Source: G963663525 sp963663525
GTDB lineage: Bacteria; Myxococcota_A; SURF-8; G963663525
Length of the DNA stretch: 64,000 bases
NCBI GenBank assembly: GCA_963663525.2
Contig: CAXXHC010000001.1
Coordinates: forward strand, 2,418,001 to 2,482,000
Direction: 5' to 3'
Below the pieces are notes generated by a model. It was not told where the DNA came from. It made no database searches and saw nothing but the letters and a program-made list of their open reading frames with translations. Of the stretch, positions 25,489 to 34,788 are shown piece by piece. Made by a program: the position numbers and the translations under genes. Within the stretch, counting starts at the first letter, position 1, and the number at the start of each line of letters is the position of its first letter.

Positions 25489-27261
25489 ATGCTAGATCCG
25501 ACCAAACATGCAGACTGGGAAATCGCCGAAGAGGCCGAAAGCCGTATGAAAACCGTCTACGAGTTGGGTGAGCAACTCGGATTGACGAAGGAAGAACTGC
25601 TTCCCCACGGTCACTACGTCGCCAAGGTGGATTTTCGGGCCGTGCTTAACCGTCTGAAAGACAAACCGCAAGCCAAATATATCGACGTCACCGCCATCAC
25701 CCCCACGCCGCTAGGTGAAGGCAAGTCCACGTCTTCGATGGGTTTGGTCCAAGGTCTCGGCAAGCGCAATGTCAACGTCACCGCCGCGATTCGCCAGCCT
25801 TCCGGCGGACCGACGATGAACATCAAGGGTTCGGCAGCCGGTGGCGGACTCGCCCAGTGCATTCCGCTGACCCCCTTCTCCCTGGGTCTGACCGGCGACA
25901 TCAACGCCATCATGAACGCCCACAACCTGGCCATGGTCGCGCTGACGTCCCGTATGCAGCACGAGCGCAACTACAATGACGAGCAACTGGCTCGCCTGTC
26001 CAAGATGCGCCGCCTGGACATCGATCCCACCAAAGTCGAAATGGGCTGGATCATCGACTTCTGCGCCCAGTCGCTGCGGAACATCATCATCGGTATCGAT
26101 GGCGTCAACGGCAAGGCCGACGGTTTCATGATGCGTTCGAAGTTCGGGATCGCCGTCAGCTCCGAAGTTATGGCGATTCTGGCCGTTTCGACGAGCCTTG
26201 CCGACATGCGTGAGCGCATGGGCAAGATCGTGGTCGGTTATGACAAGCGCGGCAACGCCGTCACCACCGAGGATCTGGAAGTTGCCGGCGCGATGACCGC
26301 CTGGATGGCCGAAGCCCTCAATCCGAACCTGATGCAGACCCTCGAAGGTCAGCCGGTGTTCGTCCATGCCGGACCGTTCGCCAACATCGCCATCGGCCAG
26401 AGTTCGATCATCGCCGACCAGGTGGGGCTGAAACTCGGCGACTACCACGTCACCGAATCCGGCTTCGGCGCCGACATCGGCTTCGAGAAATTCTGGAACC
26501 TCAAGTGCCGCTTCTCCGGCCTCAAGCCCAACGCGGCGGTCGTCGTCGCCACTATCCGTGCGCTCAAGTGCCACGGCGGAGCCCCGATCCCGGTGCCTGG
26601 AAAGCCGATGCCCGAAGAGTACAGCGGAGAGAATGTCGGTTGGGTCGAGAAGGGCTGCGCGAACCTCGTTCATCACATCAACAATGTGAAAAAAGCCGGT
26701 ATCAACCCCGTGGTCTGCATCAACGCTTTCTACACGGATACCGACAACGAAATCGCCAAGGTCCGTGAAATGGCCGAAGCCGCCGGTGCCCGCGTGGCGC
26801 TGTCCCGTCACTGGGAAAAGGGTGGCGAAGGTGCGCTGGAATTCGCCGATGCCGTCATCGACGCCTGCGAAGAAGAAAACAACTTCCACTTCCTGTACGA
26901 TCTGGATCTGCCGCTGGCGGACCGCATCGAGAAAATCGCCGGGGAAGTCTACGGCGCGGACGGTGTGGAATTCTCCGCCGAAGCCAAGACCAAGCTGGAG
27001 AAATACCAGGCCGATCCCGAAGTTGCCAAACTCGGTATGTGCATGGTCAAAACCCACCTGTCCCTCTCCGACAACCCCGCTCTCAAGGGTGTGCCGAAGG
27101 GCTGGAAACTGTTTGTCCGCGACGTGCTGACCTACAACGGTGCTGGATTCGTTGTGCCGGTCGCCGGTGCCATCAGCCTGATGCCCGGAACCGGCTCCAA
27201 CCCGGCTTACCGCCGCGTGGATGTCGATACGGAAACCGGCAAAGTCAAGGGCCTGTTCTAA
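25489..27261 (+). CDS. fhs: Formate-tetrahydrofolate ligase
   Basis: Joins formate to tetrahydrofolate using ATP, giving 10-formyl-THF, the first folate step of the methyl branch of the acetyl-CoA (Wood-Ljungdahl) pathway. Product length is 590 residues. The nucleotide loop is TPTPLGEGKSTSS, followed by RQPSGGPTMNIKGSAAGGG, the family signature. Later conserved blocks include HAGPFANIAIGQSS, GFGADIGFEKF and MPGTGSNPAYRR. The ATG at 25489 has AAGGAGGAAA upstream; the frame could extend to 25426 without a site. A terminator follows before folD, so the two may be separately or partly co-transcribed. Confidence 0.96.
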   Translation: MLDPTKHADWEIAEEAESRMKTVYELGEQLGLTKEELLPHGHYVAKVDFRAVLNRLKDKPQAKYIDVTAITPTPLGEGKSTSSMGLVQGLGKRNVNVTAAIRQPSGGPTMNIKGSAAGGGLAQCIPLTPFSLGLTGDINAIMNAHNLAMVALTSRMQHERNYNDEQLARLSKMRRLDIDPTKVEMGWIIDFCAQSLRNIIIGIDGVNGKADGFMMRSKFGIAVSSEVMAILAVSTSLADMRERMGKIVVGYDKRGNAVTTEDLEVAGAMTAWMAEALNPNLMQTLEGQPVFVHAGPFANIAIGQSSIIADQVGLKLGDYHVTESGFGADIGFEKFWNLKCRFSGLKPNAAVVVATIRALKCHGGAPIPVPGKPMPEEYSGENVGWVEKGCANLVHHINNVKKAGINPVVCINAFYTDTDNEIAKVREMAEAAGARVALSRHWEKGGEGALEFADAVIDACEEENNFHFLYDLDLPLADRIEKIAGEVYGADGVEFSAEAKTKLEKYQADPEVAKLGMCMVKTHLSLSDNPALKGVPKGWKLFVRDVLTYNGAGFVVPVAGAISLMPGTGSNPAYRRVDVDTETGKVKGLF

Positions 27262-27281
27262 ACGGTCCGCTTTCGAACTCG

Positions 27282-27310
27282 TCAGGGGCGCAATCGCGCC
27301 CCTGATTTTT
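27282..27310 (+). terminator. Terminator between fhs and folD
   Basis: A perfect 10-bp stem (TCAGGGGCGC at 27282-27291 with 27296-27305, loop AATC) is followed by TTTTTG. It lies 20 bases after fhs. Confidence 0.85.
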
Positions 27311-27365
27311 GAAAATTCGGTGAAATCGGATGCATCGAGCATCCACAGAAAACGAGGTGAGAAGC

Positions 27366-28259
27366 ATGTCAGCGGAAATCATTTCGGGTACCGAAATACG
27401 GAAAGTCATCCTGGAAGAGATCACCAAGGAAGTCCAGGAGATGAAGGAAAAGCACGGGATCGTTCCCGGTCTGGTGACCATTCTCGTAGGCGAAAACCCC
27501 GCCTCCCAGAGTTACGTCAGCCTGAAGATCAAGACCGCCCACCAGGTGGGATTCCACGAAGTGCAGGACACCCAACCGGTGGACATTTCCGAAGCCGATC
27601 TGCTGGCGTTGATCGACAAGTACAATAACGATCCGAAAATACACGGCATTTTGGTGCAATTGCCGCTGCCCAAGCACATCGACGAAAAGAAAGTGCTCAA
27701 CGCCATCGATCCCGACAAAGATGTGGACGGCTTCCACCCGGTTAACGTGGGTCGGCTGATGATCGGCGGGAACGAAGTGAAATTCGCGCCCTGCACCCCG
27801 GCAGGTATCCAGGAAATGATCGTCCGTTCCGGCACGGAAACCTCCGGGGCCGAAACGGTCGTCGTCGGGCGCTCGAACATCGTCGGCAAGCCGATCGCGA
27901 TCATGATGGCGCAAAAAGGCGTCGGCGCGAACAGCACCGTGACCATCGTGCATACCCGCACAAAGGATTTGGCCTACCACTGCAAGCGCGCCGATATCCT
28001 CATCGTCGCCGCAGGCGTGCCGAACCTCGTCAAGCCCGAGTGGATCAAGCCCGGTGCCACGGTCATCGACGTGGGCGTCAATCGCGTGGGCGTCAGCGAG
28101 AAAACCGGCAAAGCCATCCTGCGCGGGGACGTCGATTTCGACGCCGCGAAGGAAATCGCCGGGAAAATCACCCCGGTTCCGGGTGGCGTAGGCCCGATGA
28201 CCATCACCATGCTGATGAAAAACACACTGAAATCGGCCTGGTTCGCGATCAACGGCTAA
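27366..28259 (+). CDS. folD: Bifunctional methylene-THF dehydrogenase / methenyl-THF cyclohydrolase
   Basis: Interconverts 10-formyl-, methenyl- and methylene-THF, the next steps after Fhs. The 297 residues include the catalytic Tyr/Lys block SYVSLKIKTA, QLPLPKHID, DPDKDVDGFHPVN, the NAD(P) phosphate loop GRSNIVGKP and the C-terminal PGGVGPMT. The start ATG at 27366 follows GAGGTGAG. A frame from 27330 adds 12 residues and is not needed. The methylene-THF reductase genes that would follow are not in the window. Confidence 0.96.
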   Translation: MSAEIISGTEIRKVILEEITKEVQEMKEKHGIVPGLVTILVGENPASQSYVSLKIKTAHQVGFHEVQDTQPVDISEADLLALIDKYNNDPKIHGILVQLPLPKHIDEKKVLNAIDPDKDVDGFHPVNVGRLMIGGNEVKFAPCTPAGIQEMIVRSGTETSGAETVVVGRSNIVGKPIAIMMAQKGVGANSTVTIVHTRTKDLAYHCKRADILIVAAGVPNLVKPEWIKPGATVIDVGVNRVGVSEKTGKAILRGDVDFDAAKEIAGKITPVPGGVGPMTITMLMKNTLKSAWFAING

Positions 28260-28280
28260 AATGTGAAACGTCATGTTTCG

Positions 28281-28315
28281 AACCGGGCTCTAATTCCACG
28301 AGCCCGGTTTTTTTT
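28281..28315 (+). terminator. Terminator of folD
   Basis: AACCGGGCTC and GAGCCCGGTT (28281-28290 with 28300-28309) form a perfect stem followed by a T run. It is 21 bases after folD. Confidence 0.88.
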
Positions 28316-28404
28316 GCCGGAAGGATCCGGTTTGTGCCGATTCGCCTATTGACCTCGACCGATGCGACCCCAATGTATTTATGGACCAACCGTGGAGATT
28401 TCGA

Positions 28405-30351
28405 ATGGAACCCAAACGCTACCAAGTTCATTTCCTGCCGGACGACATCAAGGTTGAAGCCGAAGAAGGTGAAAACCTGCTGAAACTTGCCATGGCCAAC
28501 GACGTGCATATCGACGCCAACTGTGGCGGTGCACGGGTCTGCGGAAAGTGCCGTGTCAAGCTTGAAGGGGAATACGAAAAAATCCCTCCACGGAAAAATC
28601 CCGGTGAATTGCCGCCGGATACCTATTTAGCTTGCTGCACCAACGTTATGGGCGACCTGACGGTCACGGTGCCGGAAGCCACCCGCGTCACCGGAACTCT
28701 GCCGACGCGCTCCAAGGGGACAGGTCGTTCGAAGCTCACCGGGATCGACATCCAGGCCATCATCGACGAATGCGGCGTCCAACCCGTGCTCGACAAAGTG
28801 CGCGTGGTGGTGCCGGAGGCAACGATGGACGTCAACTCCCCGGATCTCGACCGGCTGCTGGCGGCGCTCAGGGCTGCCACGAAGCTGGAAAAGGTCGGTA
28901 TCGAGTACGCCGTGCTCAAGGAACTTCCCGAAATTCTTCGGGAAAAGGGCGGGGAGGTCACCGCGACGATCCGCACGCCACAGGTCGAAACCAACCTTTT
29001 CGGTCCTTGCATTCCCACGGTGATTCGCCTCGAAGCGGGTGACACCTCGGACAAGCTCTATGCTGTGGCCTACGATATTGGCACCACTTCCGTATGGGCC
29101 AGCATGATCGATCTGCGTAGCGGAGAAGTGCTGGCCGATGCCGCCGACTACAACGCCCAGTCCCGCTTCGGGGCGGACGTCATCAACCGCATTCTTGCCT
29201 GCAAAAAGGCCGGAATCGGCAAAGTGCAGGGCGCGGTTGTCGAGACGATGAACACCCTGCTGGCGCAGATGAGTGAAAAAAGCGGCGTAGACGCCGAGGA
29301 AATCGCCTATTTCGTGGCGGCGGGCAATACCACGATGACCCACATCATGCTGGGGATGGAACCGAAGTACATTCAGCTTGCGCCCCATACTCCGGTGGCG
29401 CGTTTTGCTCCCCCGATTCCAGCGATCTCCATCGGAATGAAAGCCTCGCCTCACGCCGAACTGTTTACGGTGCCTTCTGTATCGGCTTGGGTCGGCGGCG
29501 ACATCGTGGCCGGTACGCTGATCTCCGGGTTCTCGAAACAGGAAAAACTCACTCTTTTCATTGACTTGGGCACGAATGGCGAAATCGTGCTAGGCAATCA
29601 GGACTTTCTACTCAGCGCGTCGTGCTCGGCGGGTCCGGCTTTCGAAGGCGGCGAGATTCGCCACGGGATGCGAGCCATGGACGGCGCGATCGAGGATTTC
29701 CACCTCAACGGCGCGGATGCCGAACCGATGATTCTGACCATCAACCAGCAGCCTGCGAAGGGTATTTGCGGTTCGGGACTTATCAATATCGTGGCGGGAC
29801 TGTTTTTGGCGGGCGTGTTGCAGCCGAACGGCAAGTATTCCACCGATCTGAAAATTCCGCGCCTGCGCGAGGGCGATGAAGGCTTGGAATACGTGCTGGT
29901 CTGGGCGAAAGACGCCGACGGCGAACAGGACATCACCCTGACCGAAGTGGACCTCGACAACCTGATGCGGGCCAAGTCGGCGGTGTATTCCGGCATTCGC
30001 GTGTTGCTGTCCGATGCGGGCATGGAGCCGTCCATGCTGGAGCAGGTGATTATCGCGGGCTCCTTCGGACAGAGTCTCGACATCGAGCGGGCGGTGATTA
30101 TCGGCCTGTTGCCGGATCTCCCGATCGAGCGCTTCACGTTCATCGGCAACGGTTCGTTGATGGGAGCCCGCCTTGCCCTGCAATGTGGCAAAGGCATGGC
30201 CGAGGGCGACGATATCGCCTCTCAGATGACGTACATCGATTTGGGAGCCGACAGCCGGTTCATGGATGAATACATGGCGGGGATGTTCCTGCCGCATACC
30301 GACGATTTGCTGTTCCCTTCCGTAAAACAACTCATTCAATCTCAAAAGTAA
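28405..30351 (+). CDS. Reductive activator of corrinoid proteins (RACo-like ASKHA ATPase)
   Basis: A 648-residue protein that, in studied relatives, uses ATP and a [2Fe-2S] cluster to reduce the inactive Co(II) corrinoid of the methyl carrier. The N-terminal ferredoxin domain has C-x5-C-x2-C (CGGARVCGKC) and a fourth ligand in LACC. A linker and a middle domain follow. The C-terminal DUF4445/ASKHA part contains VAYDIGTTS, FVAAGNTTMTHI, LFIDLGTNGE, GICGSGLI and IIAGSFGQ. The ATG at 28405 was chosen over 28381 for GGAG seven bases upstream. The cooC-like gene starts 9 bases later. The corrinoid protein itself is outside the window. Confidence 0.93.
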   Translation: MEPKRYQVHFLPDDIKVEAEEGENLLKLAMANDVHIDANCGGARVCGKCRVKLEGEYEKIPPRKNPGELPPDTYLACCTNVMGDLTVTVPEATRVTGTLPTRSKGTGRSKLTGIDIQAIIDECGVQPVLDKVRVVVPEATMDVNSPDLDRLLAALRAATKLEKVGIEYAVLKELPEILREKGGEVTATIRTPQVETNLFGPCIPTVIRLEAGDTSDKLYAVAYDIGTTSVWASMIDLRSGEVLADAADYNAQSRFGADVINRILACKKAGIGKVQGAVVETMNTLLAQMSEKSGVDAEEIAYFVAAGNTTMTHIMLGMEPKYIQLAPHTPVARFAPPIPAISIGMKASPHAELFTVPSVSAWVGGDIVAGTLISGFSKQEKLTLFIDLGTNGEIVLGNQDFLLSASCSAGPAFEGGEIRHGMRAMDGAIEDFHLNGADAEPMILTINQQPAKGICGSGLINIVAGLFLAGVLQPNGKYSTDLKIPRLREGDEGLEYVLVWAKDADGEQDITLTEVDLDNLMRAKSAVYSGIRVLLSDAGMEPSMLEQVIIAGSFGQSLDIERAVIIGLLPDLPIERFTFIGNGSLMGARLALQCGKGMAEGDDIASQMTYIDLGADSRFMDEYMAGMFLPHTDDLLFPSVKQLIQSQK

Positions 30352-30360
30352 GGAAGAACC

Positions 30361-31113
30361 ATGACGAAAGTGATCGCCGTCGCAGGAAAAGGCGGAACCG
30401 GAAAAACCACGGTTTCCGCGCTGGCCATACGCAACCTGATTCAAACCGACCACAAACCCGTGTTGGCCGTCGATGCCGATCCCAACAGCAATCTCGGAGA
30501 ATCGCTGGGGATTCCGGTGGACAGGACCATCGGCGGGATGCGCGAGGACTTTTTCCAGAAAAAAGGCCAGGTTCCGGCGGGCATGTCGAAAGAACTCTAT
30601 CTGAACATGCAGCTAAACCAGGTGGTGATCGAATCCAAAGGTTTCGACATGCTGGTCATGGGACGCCAGGAAGGGCCGGGTTGCTACTGTTTCATCAATA
30701 ATGTTTTACGTAAGTATTCCGAGGAGTTGGCGGAAAATTACAAGACGATGGTTGTGGACAACGAAGCGGGAATGGAGCACCTCAGCCGCCGAACCGCCCA
30801 CAAAATCGACTATCTTCTTCTCGTGTCCGACCACGCCTTGAGGGGCTTGCGGGCCGTGCGGCGCATCCACGAGTTGATCGAAAGTCTGGATCTGAGGATC
30901 GGGCAGAAGGGGTTGGTCGTCAACCGTGCGCCAGAAACCCTTGATCCGGCGTTTCTTGAAGAAGTCGAGAAGCTTGGCCTGACGATCGTCGGCAAAGTTC
31001 CGCAGGATGCAAACCTCGAAACTTTCGATTTCGAGCAGCGTTCGCTGATCGACCTTCCGGACGATTCGCCTGCGGTGCTGGCGGTCAACGAGATTCTCAA
31101 AGCCGTGTTTTAA
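30361..31113 (+). CDS. cooC: CooC-type nickel-insertion ATPase
   Basis: A 250-residue MinD/ParA-like P-loop ATPase. In relatives it matures the Ni-Fe-S cluster of carbon monoxide dehydrogenase / acetyl-CoA synthase. The deviant Walker A is GKGGTGKTT; VLAVDADPNSNLG gives the switch I Asp; GCYCFINN is the CxC metal-binding pair of the CooC family; and VVDNEAGMEHLSR is Walker B. AAGGAAGAACC precedes the ATG. It directly follows the corrinoid activator, which supports a CODH/ACS context although the CODH/ACS genes are not present here. Confidence 0.93.
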   Translation: MTKVIAVAGKGGTGKTTVSALAIRNLIQTDHKPVLAVDADPNSNLGESLGIPVDRTIGGMREDFFQKKGQVPAGMSKELYLNMQLNQVVIESKGFDMLVMGRQEGPGCYCFINNVLRKYSEELAENYKTMVVDNEAGMEHLSRRTAHKIDYLLLVSDHALRGLRAVRRIHELIESLDLRIGQKGLVVNRAPETLDPAFLEEVEKLGLTIVGKVPQDANLETFDFEQRSLIDLPDDSPAVLAVNEILKAVF

Positions 31114-31164
31114 AACGCATTTTTCGGATGTTCGCGTTTTTCTCGGATGTCCGATTTTGTTGCA

Positions 31165-31203
31165 AAAACGCCCAATTCCAGCGATGTATTGGGCGTTTTC
31201 TTT
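31165..31203 (+). terminator. Terminator of the corrinoid activator-cooC unit
   Basis: AAAACGCCCAAT (31165-31176) pairs with ATTGGGCGTTTT (31188-31199), followed by CTTTT. It is 51 bases after cooC. Confidence 0.85.
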
Positions 31204-31354
31204 TAGATATAGAAATTGCAATGACAAAACTGTGACATACAAGACTCTTTCGTGATATTCACCCCTTGTCTTTCGCCGATGTTCGTTTAGGCTTGCTTGG
31301 TCTGCGAAACCGGCCCTACCGGTTGAAAAAAACGCTGTGACGAAACGGAGTATC

Positions 31355-32386
31355 ATGGACCGTACCACGAGATTCTTGCACGCCTGCCGACGGCAAACGG
31401 TGGATCGTCCGCCGTTGTGGATCATGCGGCAGGCGGGGCGCTACCTTCCGGAATATCTCGCTTTGAGAGAAAAGCACGACTTCCTCGAAGTCTGTCATAC
31501 ACCGGAGTTGGCGGCGGAAGCCACCTTGCAGCCGTTGCGGCGCTTCGGATTCGATGCGGGAATCATCTTTTCGGACATTCTCATTGTTCCGGAAGCCATG
31601 GGAATGACACTGGAATTTCCCCAGGGCGGTCCGTTGCTGAGTCCCGGCCTGAAGTCGTCTCAAGATCTTGACCGGCTTCGTGAAGTCGATGCGGCGCAGT
31701 CGCTGTCGTTCATCGGGGAAGCTATTGAAATCGTTCGGGAAAAGGACGGCGAGCAAACGCCGATTCTCGGTTTTGCCGGAGCGCCGTTCACGCTGGCCTG
31801 CTACATGTTGGAAAAAAGCGGGTGGGAGCACCATTTCGCGTTGCGTATCGCCGCCGCCCGCGACCCGGAATTCTATCATGGTTTGATGGAACGTCTCACG
31901 CAGGTGGTGATCGACCTGCTTTCTCTGCAAATCCGCGCCGGAGCCGCCGCCGTGCAGCTTTTCGACACCTGGGCCGGGCAGTTGCAACCTACCGATTATC
32001 GGGAACTCGTGCAGCCGTATCATCGGAAGATTTTCGAGGCGCTCAAGCCGTTGGGTGTGCCGTTGATTCTTTTCGTGAAAGACGGTTCCGGCGTGCTGGA
32101 ACAGATGGCGGATAGCGGAGCGGACGTGCTGGGCATCGACTGGCGGCAGAACCTCGCGCTGGCCCGCGAACGGGTGGGGGATGCCGTGGCCCTGCAAGGC
32201 AATCTCGACCCGGCGCTGCTGTACGGTCCGAAAGAGCGGATTGCGGCGGAAGTGTCGAGAATCCATAAAGAAACGGGCGGCGTCGGCCACATTTTCAACC
32301 TGGGGCACGGCATTCGTCCCGATGCACCCCTGGACGCGGTAACCGCGCTGGTCGAAGCCGTTCAGTCCCTGAGCAACGAGGCATAG
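31355..32386 (+). CDS. hemE: Uroporphyrinogen decarboxylase
   Basis: Removes four carboxyl groups from uroporphyrinogen III to give coproporphyrinogen III. The 343 residues contain the family signatures PPLWIMRQAGRYLPEY (substrate-binding Arg and Asp region), IIFSDILIVPEAMG, GFAGAPFTLACYM and FNLGHGI. The ATG at 31355 with GGAG upstream is preferred over a GTG at 31337. It is the first gene of the haem run; its TAG abuts the hemN ATG with no gap, so translation is probably coupled. Confidence 0.97.
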   Translation: MDRTTRFLHACRRQTVDRPPLWIMRQAGRYLPEYLALREKHDFLEVCHTPELAAEATLQPLRRFGFDAGIIFSDILIVPEAMGMTLEFPQGGPLLSPGLKSSQDLDRLREVDAAQSLSFIGEAIEIVREKDGEQTPILGFAGAPFTLACYMLEKSGWEHHFALRIAAARDPEFYHGLMERLTQVVIDLLSLQIRAGAAAVQLFDTWAGQLQPTDYRELVQPYHRKIFEALKPLGVPLILFVKDGSGVLEQMADSGADVLGIDWRQNLALARERVGDAVALQGNLDPALLYGPKERIAAEVSRIHKETGGVGHIFNLGHGIRPDAPLDAVTALVEAVQSLSNEA

Positions 32387-33778
32387 ATGACGTCCGCACC
32401 GTTCGTTTCTCCGAAAAGCGTTCCCCAGGCGTTCTGGGAAAAATATTCCACCCGTGCGCCGCGCTACACCAGCTATCCCACCGCTCCCAATTTCACCGAG
32501 GATTTCGACCGCGACGAAGCCCGGAAACGCTGGGTCGAAGGCTGGTCCACCGAACAACCGATCTCGTTGTACGTTCACGTGCCGTTCTGCAAAAAACGCT
32601 GCCTGTACTGCGGTTGCCACACCTTTATCCGGCAGGATCGCTCGATTTCCACGGCCTACGTGGACGACCTCCTCCGGGAGATGGATCGGATGGAAGAACG
32701 TATCGGGCCGGGGCGACCCGTCGAGCAACTCGCCATGGGTGGCGGCACCCCCACTTTTCTGCCGGTTGCCGAAATGCGGCGGATGGTGGAGGAAATCGAC
32801 GCGCGTTTCGGTTTCGTGGCAGAGGGGGAACGTTCGATCGAGATCGATCCCCGCAGCGTGGACGAAGAGATGCTGGATACGCTGGTGGAACTCGGTTTCA
32901 ACCGTTTCAGCTTCGGAATTCAGGATTTCGATCCCACGGTGATGGAGTACGTGGGCCGTCCTCAGGATGAAGCGTCCGTCGTCAAGCATCTGGAATTTCT
33001 ATGGAATCGAGGCGTTGAGGGGATCAACTTCGACCTGATTTTCGGTCTTCCCGGACAGTCGGAGACGACGATGCAACGCACGGCGGAGAGAGTCGCCGAG
33101 CTTCGGCCTTCCCGTATCGCGCTTTTCAGTTACGCTCATCTTCCGAGATTGAAGCCCCATCAAAAAACCCTGGAAAAACAAGGACTTCCCGGAGATGCGG
33201 AGAAAATCGCGATTTTCGCGGCGGCTTTCGATGCCCTGACCGGGGAGGGATATGTTCCCGTGGGCATGGACCACTTCGCCCGCACGGACGATCCCCTCTA
33301 TGAAGCGTTGCAAAAGCGTTCGTTGCACCGCAATTTCATGGGATACACCACGATGCGGGGGCGCGATCTCGTGGCGCTGGGCGTTTCGGCAATTTCCTCC
33401 GTGCACGGAACCTATACCCAGAATCTCAAGGATCTCGACCCGTACCGGGAAACCCTCGCCGACGATCTGCCCTGGATGCGCGGTTACCTGATGACGGAGG
33501 AAGACCGCTTGCGGCGGGAAATCATTCTCGATCTGTTCTGCAATTTTCACCTGGAAATCGGTCGCTACGAGCAGTCTTTCGGAATCGATTTCTGGAAGGA
33601 ATTTCATCAAGAAAAACAAAAGCTTGAAGCTTTTCGCGCCGATGATTTGATGGATTTCGACGACCGGGAAATCCGCGTTCACGCCATGGGGCGCTTTTTC
33701 ATTCGCAACATCTGCACGGTTTTCGACCGTTTTTTGAGTGCAAATAGGCAAAACGTTCAGTTTTCCAAGACGGTGTAA
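32387..33778 (+). CDS. hemN: Oxygen-independent coproporphyrinogen III dehydrogenase
   Basis: A radical-SAM enzyme converting coproporphyrinogen III to protoporphyrinogen IX without oxygen. The 463 residues show the HemN N-terminus APRYTSYPTAPNF and the cluster motif C-x3-C-x2-C-x-C (CKKRCLYCGC). The extra fourth Cys separates true HemN from HemW. GGGTPTFL and FNLDLIFGLPGQ-like NFDLIFGLPGQ follow. The usual C-terminal domain is present. It lies between hemE and hemH with 0- and 2-base gaps. Confidence 0.96.
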   Translation: MTSAPFVSPKSVPQAFWEKYSTRAPRYTSYPTAPNFTEDFDRDEARKRWVEGWSTEQPISLYVHVPFCKKRCLYCGCHTFIRQDRSISTAYVDDLLREMDRMEERIGPGRPVEQLAMGGGTPTFLPVAEMRRMVEEIDARFGFVAEGERSIEIDPRSVDEEMLDTLVELGFNRFSFGIQDFDPTVMEYVGRPQDEASVVKHLEFLWNRGVEGINFDLIFGLPGQSETTMQRTAERVAELRPSRIALFSYAHLPRLKPHQKTLEKQGLPGDAEKIAIFAAAFDALTGEGYVPVGMDHFARTDDPLYEALQKRSLHRNFMGYTTMRGRDLVALGVSAISSVHGTYTQNLKDLDPYRETLADDLPWMRGYLMTEEDRLRREIILDLFCNFHLEIGRYEQSFGIDFWKEFHQEKQKLEAFRADDLMDFDDREIRVHAMGRFFIRNICTVFDRFLSANRQNVQFSKTV

Positions 33779-33780
33779 TC

Positions 33781-34788
33781 ATGTCCGATTTTCGTTCTGT
33801 TCGTACCGATTTCATGTTCGTTCTACCGGACGATACGGCTGTGGTGGTCTTTACGATGGGCGCACCGGAAAAAAGCCACCAGATCGAGCCGTTTTTATAC
33901 GAGTTGCTTTGCGATCCGGCGGTAGTGAACCTGCCGCTGGGATTCCTCTACCAGAAGCAGTTCGCGCGACGAATCGCCCGAAAACGCTCGGCTCTGGTGG
34001 AGCCTCGCTACTCCGCCATCGGCGGTTCACCATTGGCCGCCAACACCCGGAAGCAGTGCAGCGCGCTTTCCCGTCTGCTGGGCGCGACGGTGGAGCCGGT
34101 CTATCGGTACATCGAGCCGAAGGCGGAGACCGTCCTCGGAAAGCTCAAGGAAAAAGGCATTCGCAACATCGTGGCCGTGTCGCTGTATCCTCAGGAGTCG
34201 GGCACGACGGTGGGGACTTCGATGGCGGATTTGGAAAAAGCCGCCGAAACCCACGGGTTGAATGTCGCCTTCGTGCGGGATTACCCGGAACATCCCGGAT
34301 TTATTGAAGGTTTGGCGATGAAGTGGGCCGAAACGGTGGATGTTCCCGAAGTCGACCTGGAACACGCCACCGTGCTGTTCACCGCCCACGGCATTCCGCA
34401 GTCTTACGTGCGCCGGGGGGATGAATATCCCTACCGGGTCGAAGCCACGATGCAGGCGATTCGGGCGCGCCTGCCGGAAATCAAGCAAGGATCGCTGGCC
34501 TGGCAGAGTCGCTTCGGACCCACCCAATGGACGCAGCCCTACCTGGACGACGAAATCCGACGTCTGGGCAAGGAGGGCGTGAAGACGCTCGTGCTGTTTC
34601 CGATCAGCTTCGTCAGCGAACATCTCGAAACCATTTACGATCTCGATCTCGTGGCCACGGATCTCGCCGTGGAATCGGGAATTGAAACCGTATTGCGGGT
34701 TTCCACCGTCGGAGACGACCCGTTTTACATCGAAGCCTTGGCCGCCATGGTGGTGGAGACGGCCAGCAGGGTGTTTTTGCGCAAATGA
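33781..34788 (+). CDS. hemH: Ferrochelatase
   Basis: Inserts iron into protoporphyrin IX. The 335 residues carry YSAIGGSPLAA, the catalytic His in LFTAHGIPQSY, QSRFGPTQWTQPY and the metal-side Glu in FPISFVSEHLETIYD. The opening FVLPDDTAVVVFTMGAPEK is a longer N-terminus than in many homologues. The stop overlaps the start of the next gene (ATGA). Products of hemN and hemY feed it directly. Confidence 0.95.
   Translation: MSDFRSVRTDFMFVLPDDTAVVVFTMGAPEKSHQIEPFLYELLCDPAVVNLPLGFLYQKQFARRIARKRSALVEPRYSAIGGSPLAANTRKQCSALSRLLGATVEPVYRYIEPKAETVLGKLKEKGIRNIVAVSLYPQESGTTVGTSMADLEKAAETHGLNVAFVRDYPEHPGFIEGLAMKWAETVDVPEVDLEHATVLFTAHGIPQSYVRRGDEYPYRVEATMQAIRARLPEIKQGSLAWQSRFGPTQWTQPYLDDEIRRLGKEGVKTLVLFPISFVSEHLETIYDLDLVATDLAVESGIETVLRVSTVGDDPFYIEALAAMVVETASRVFLRK

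Noticed and set aside
25711..27342. 543-codon minus-strand frame across fhs
   Set aside because: Antisense shadow of fhs; typical His/Asp/Val-rich composition of reverse frames in GC-rich genes.
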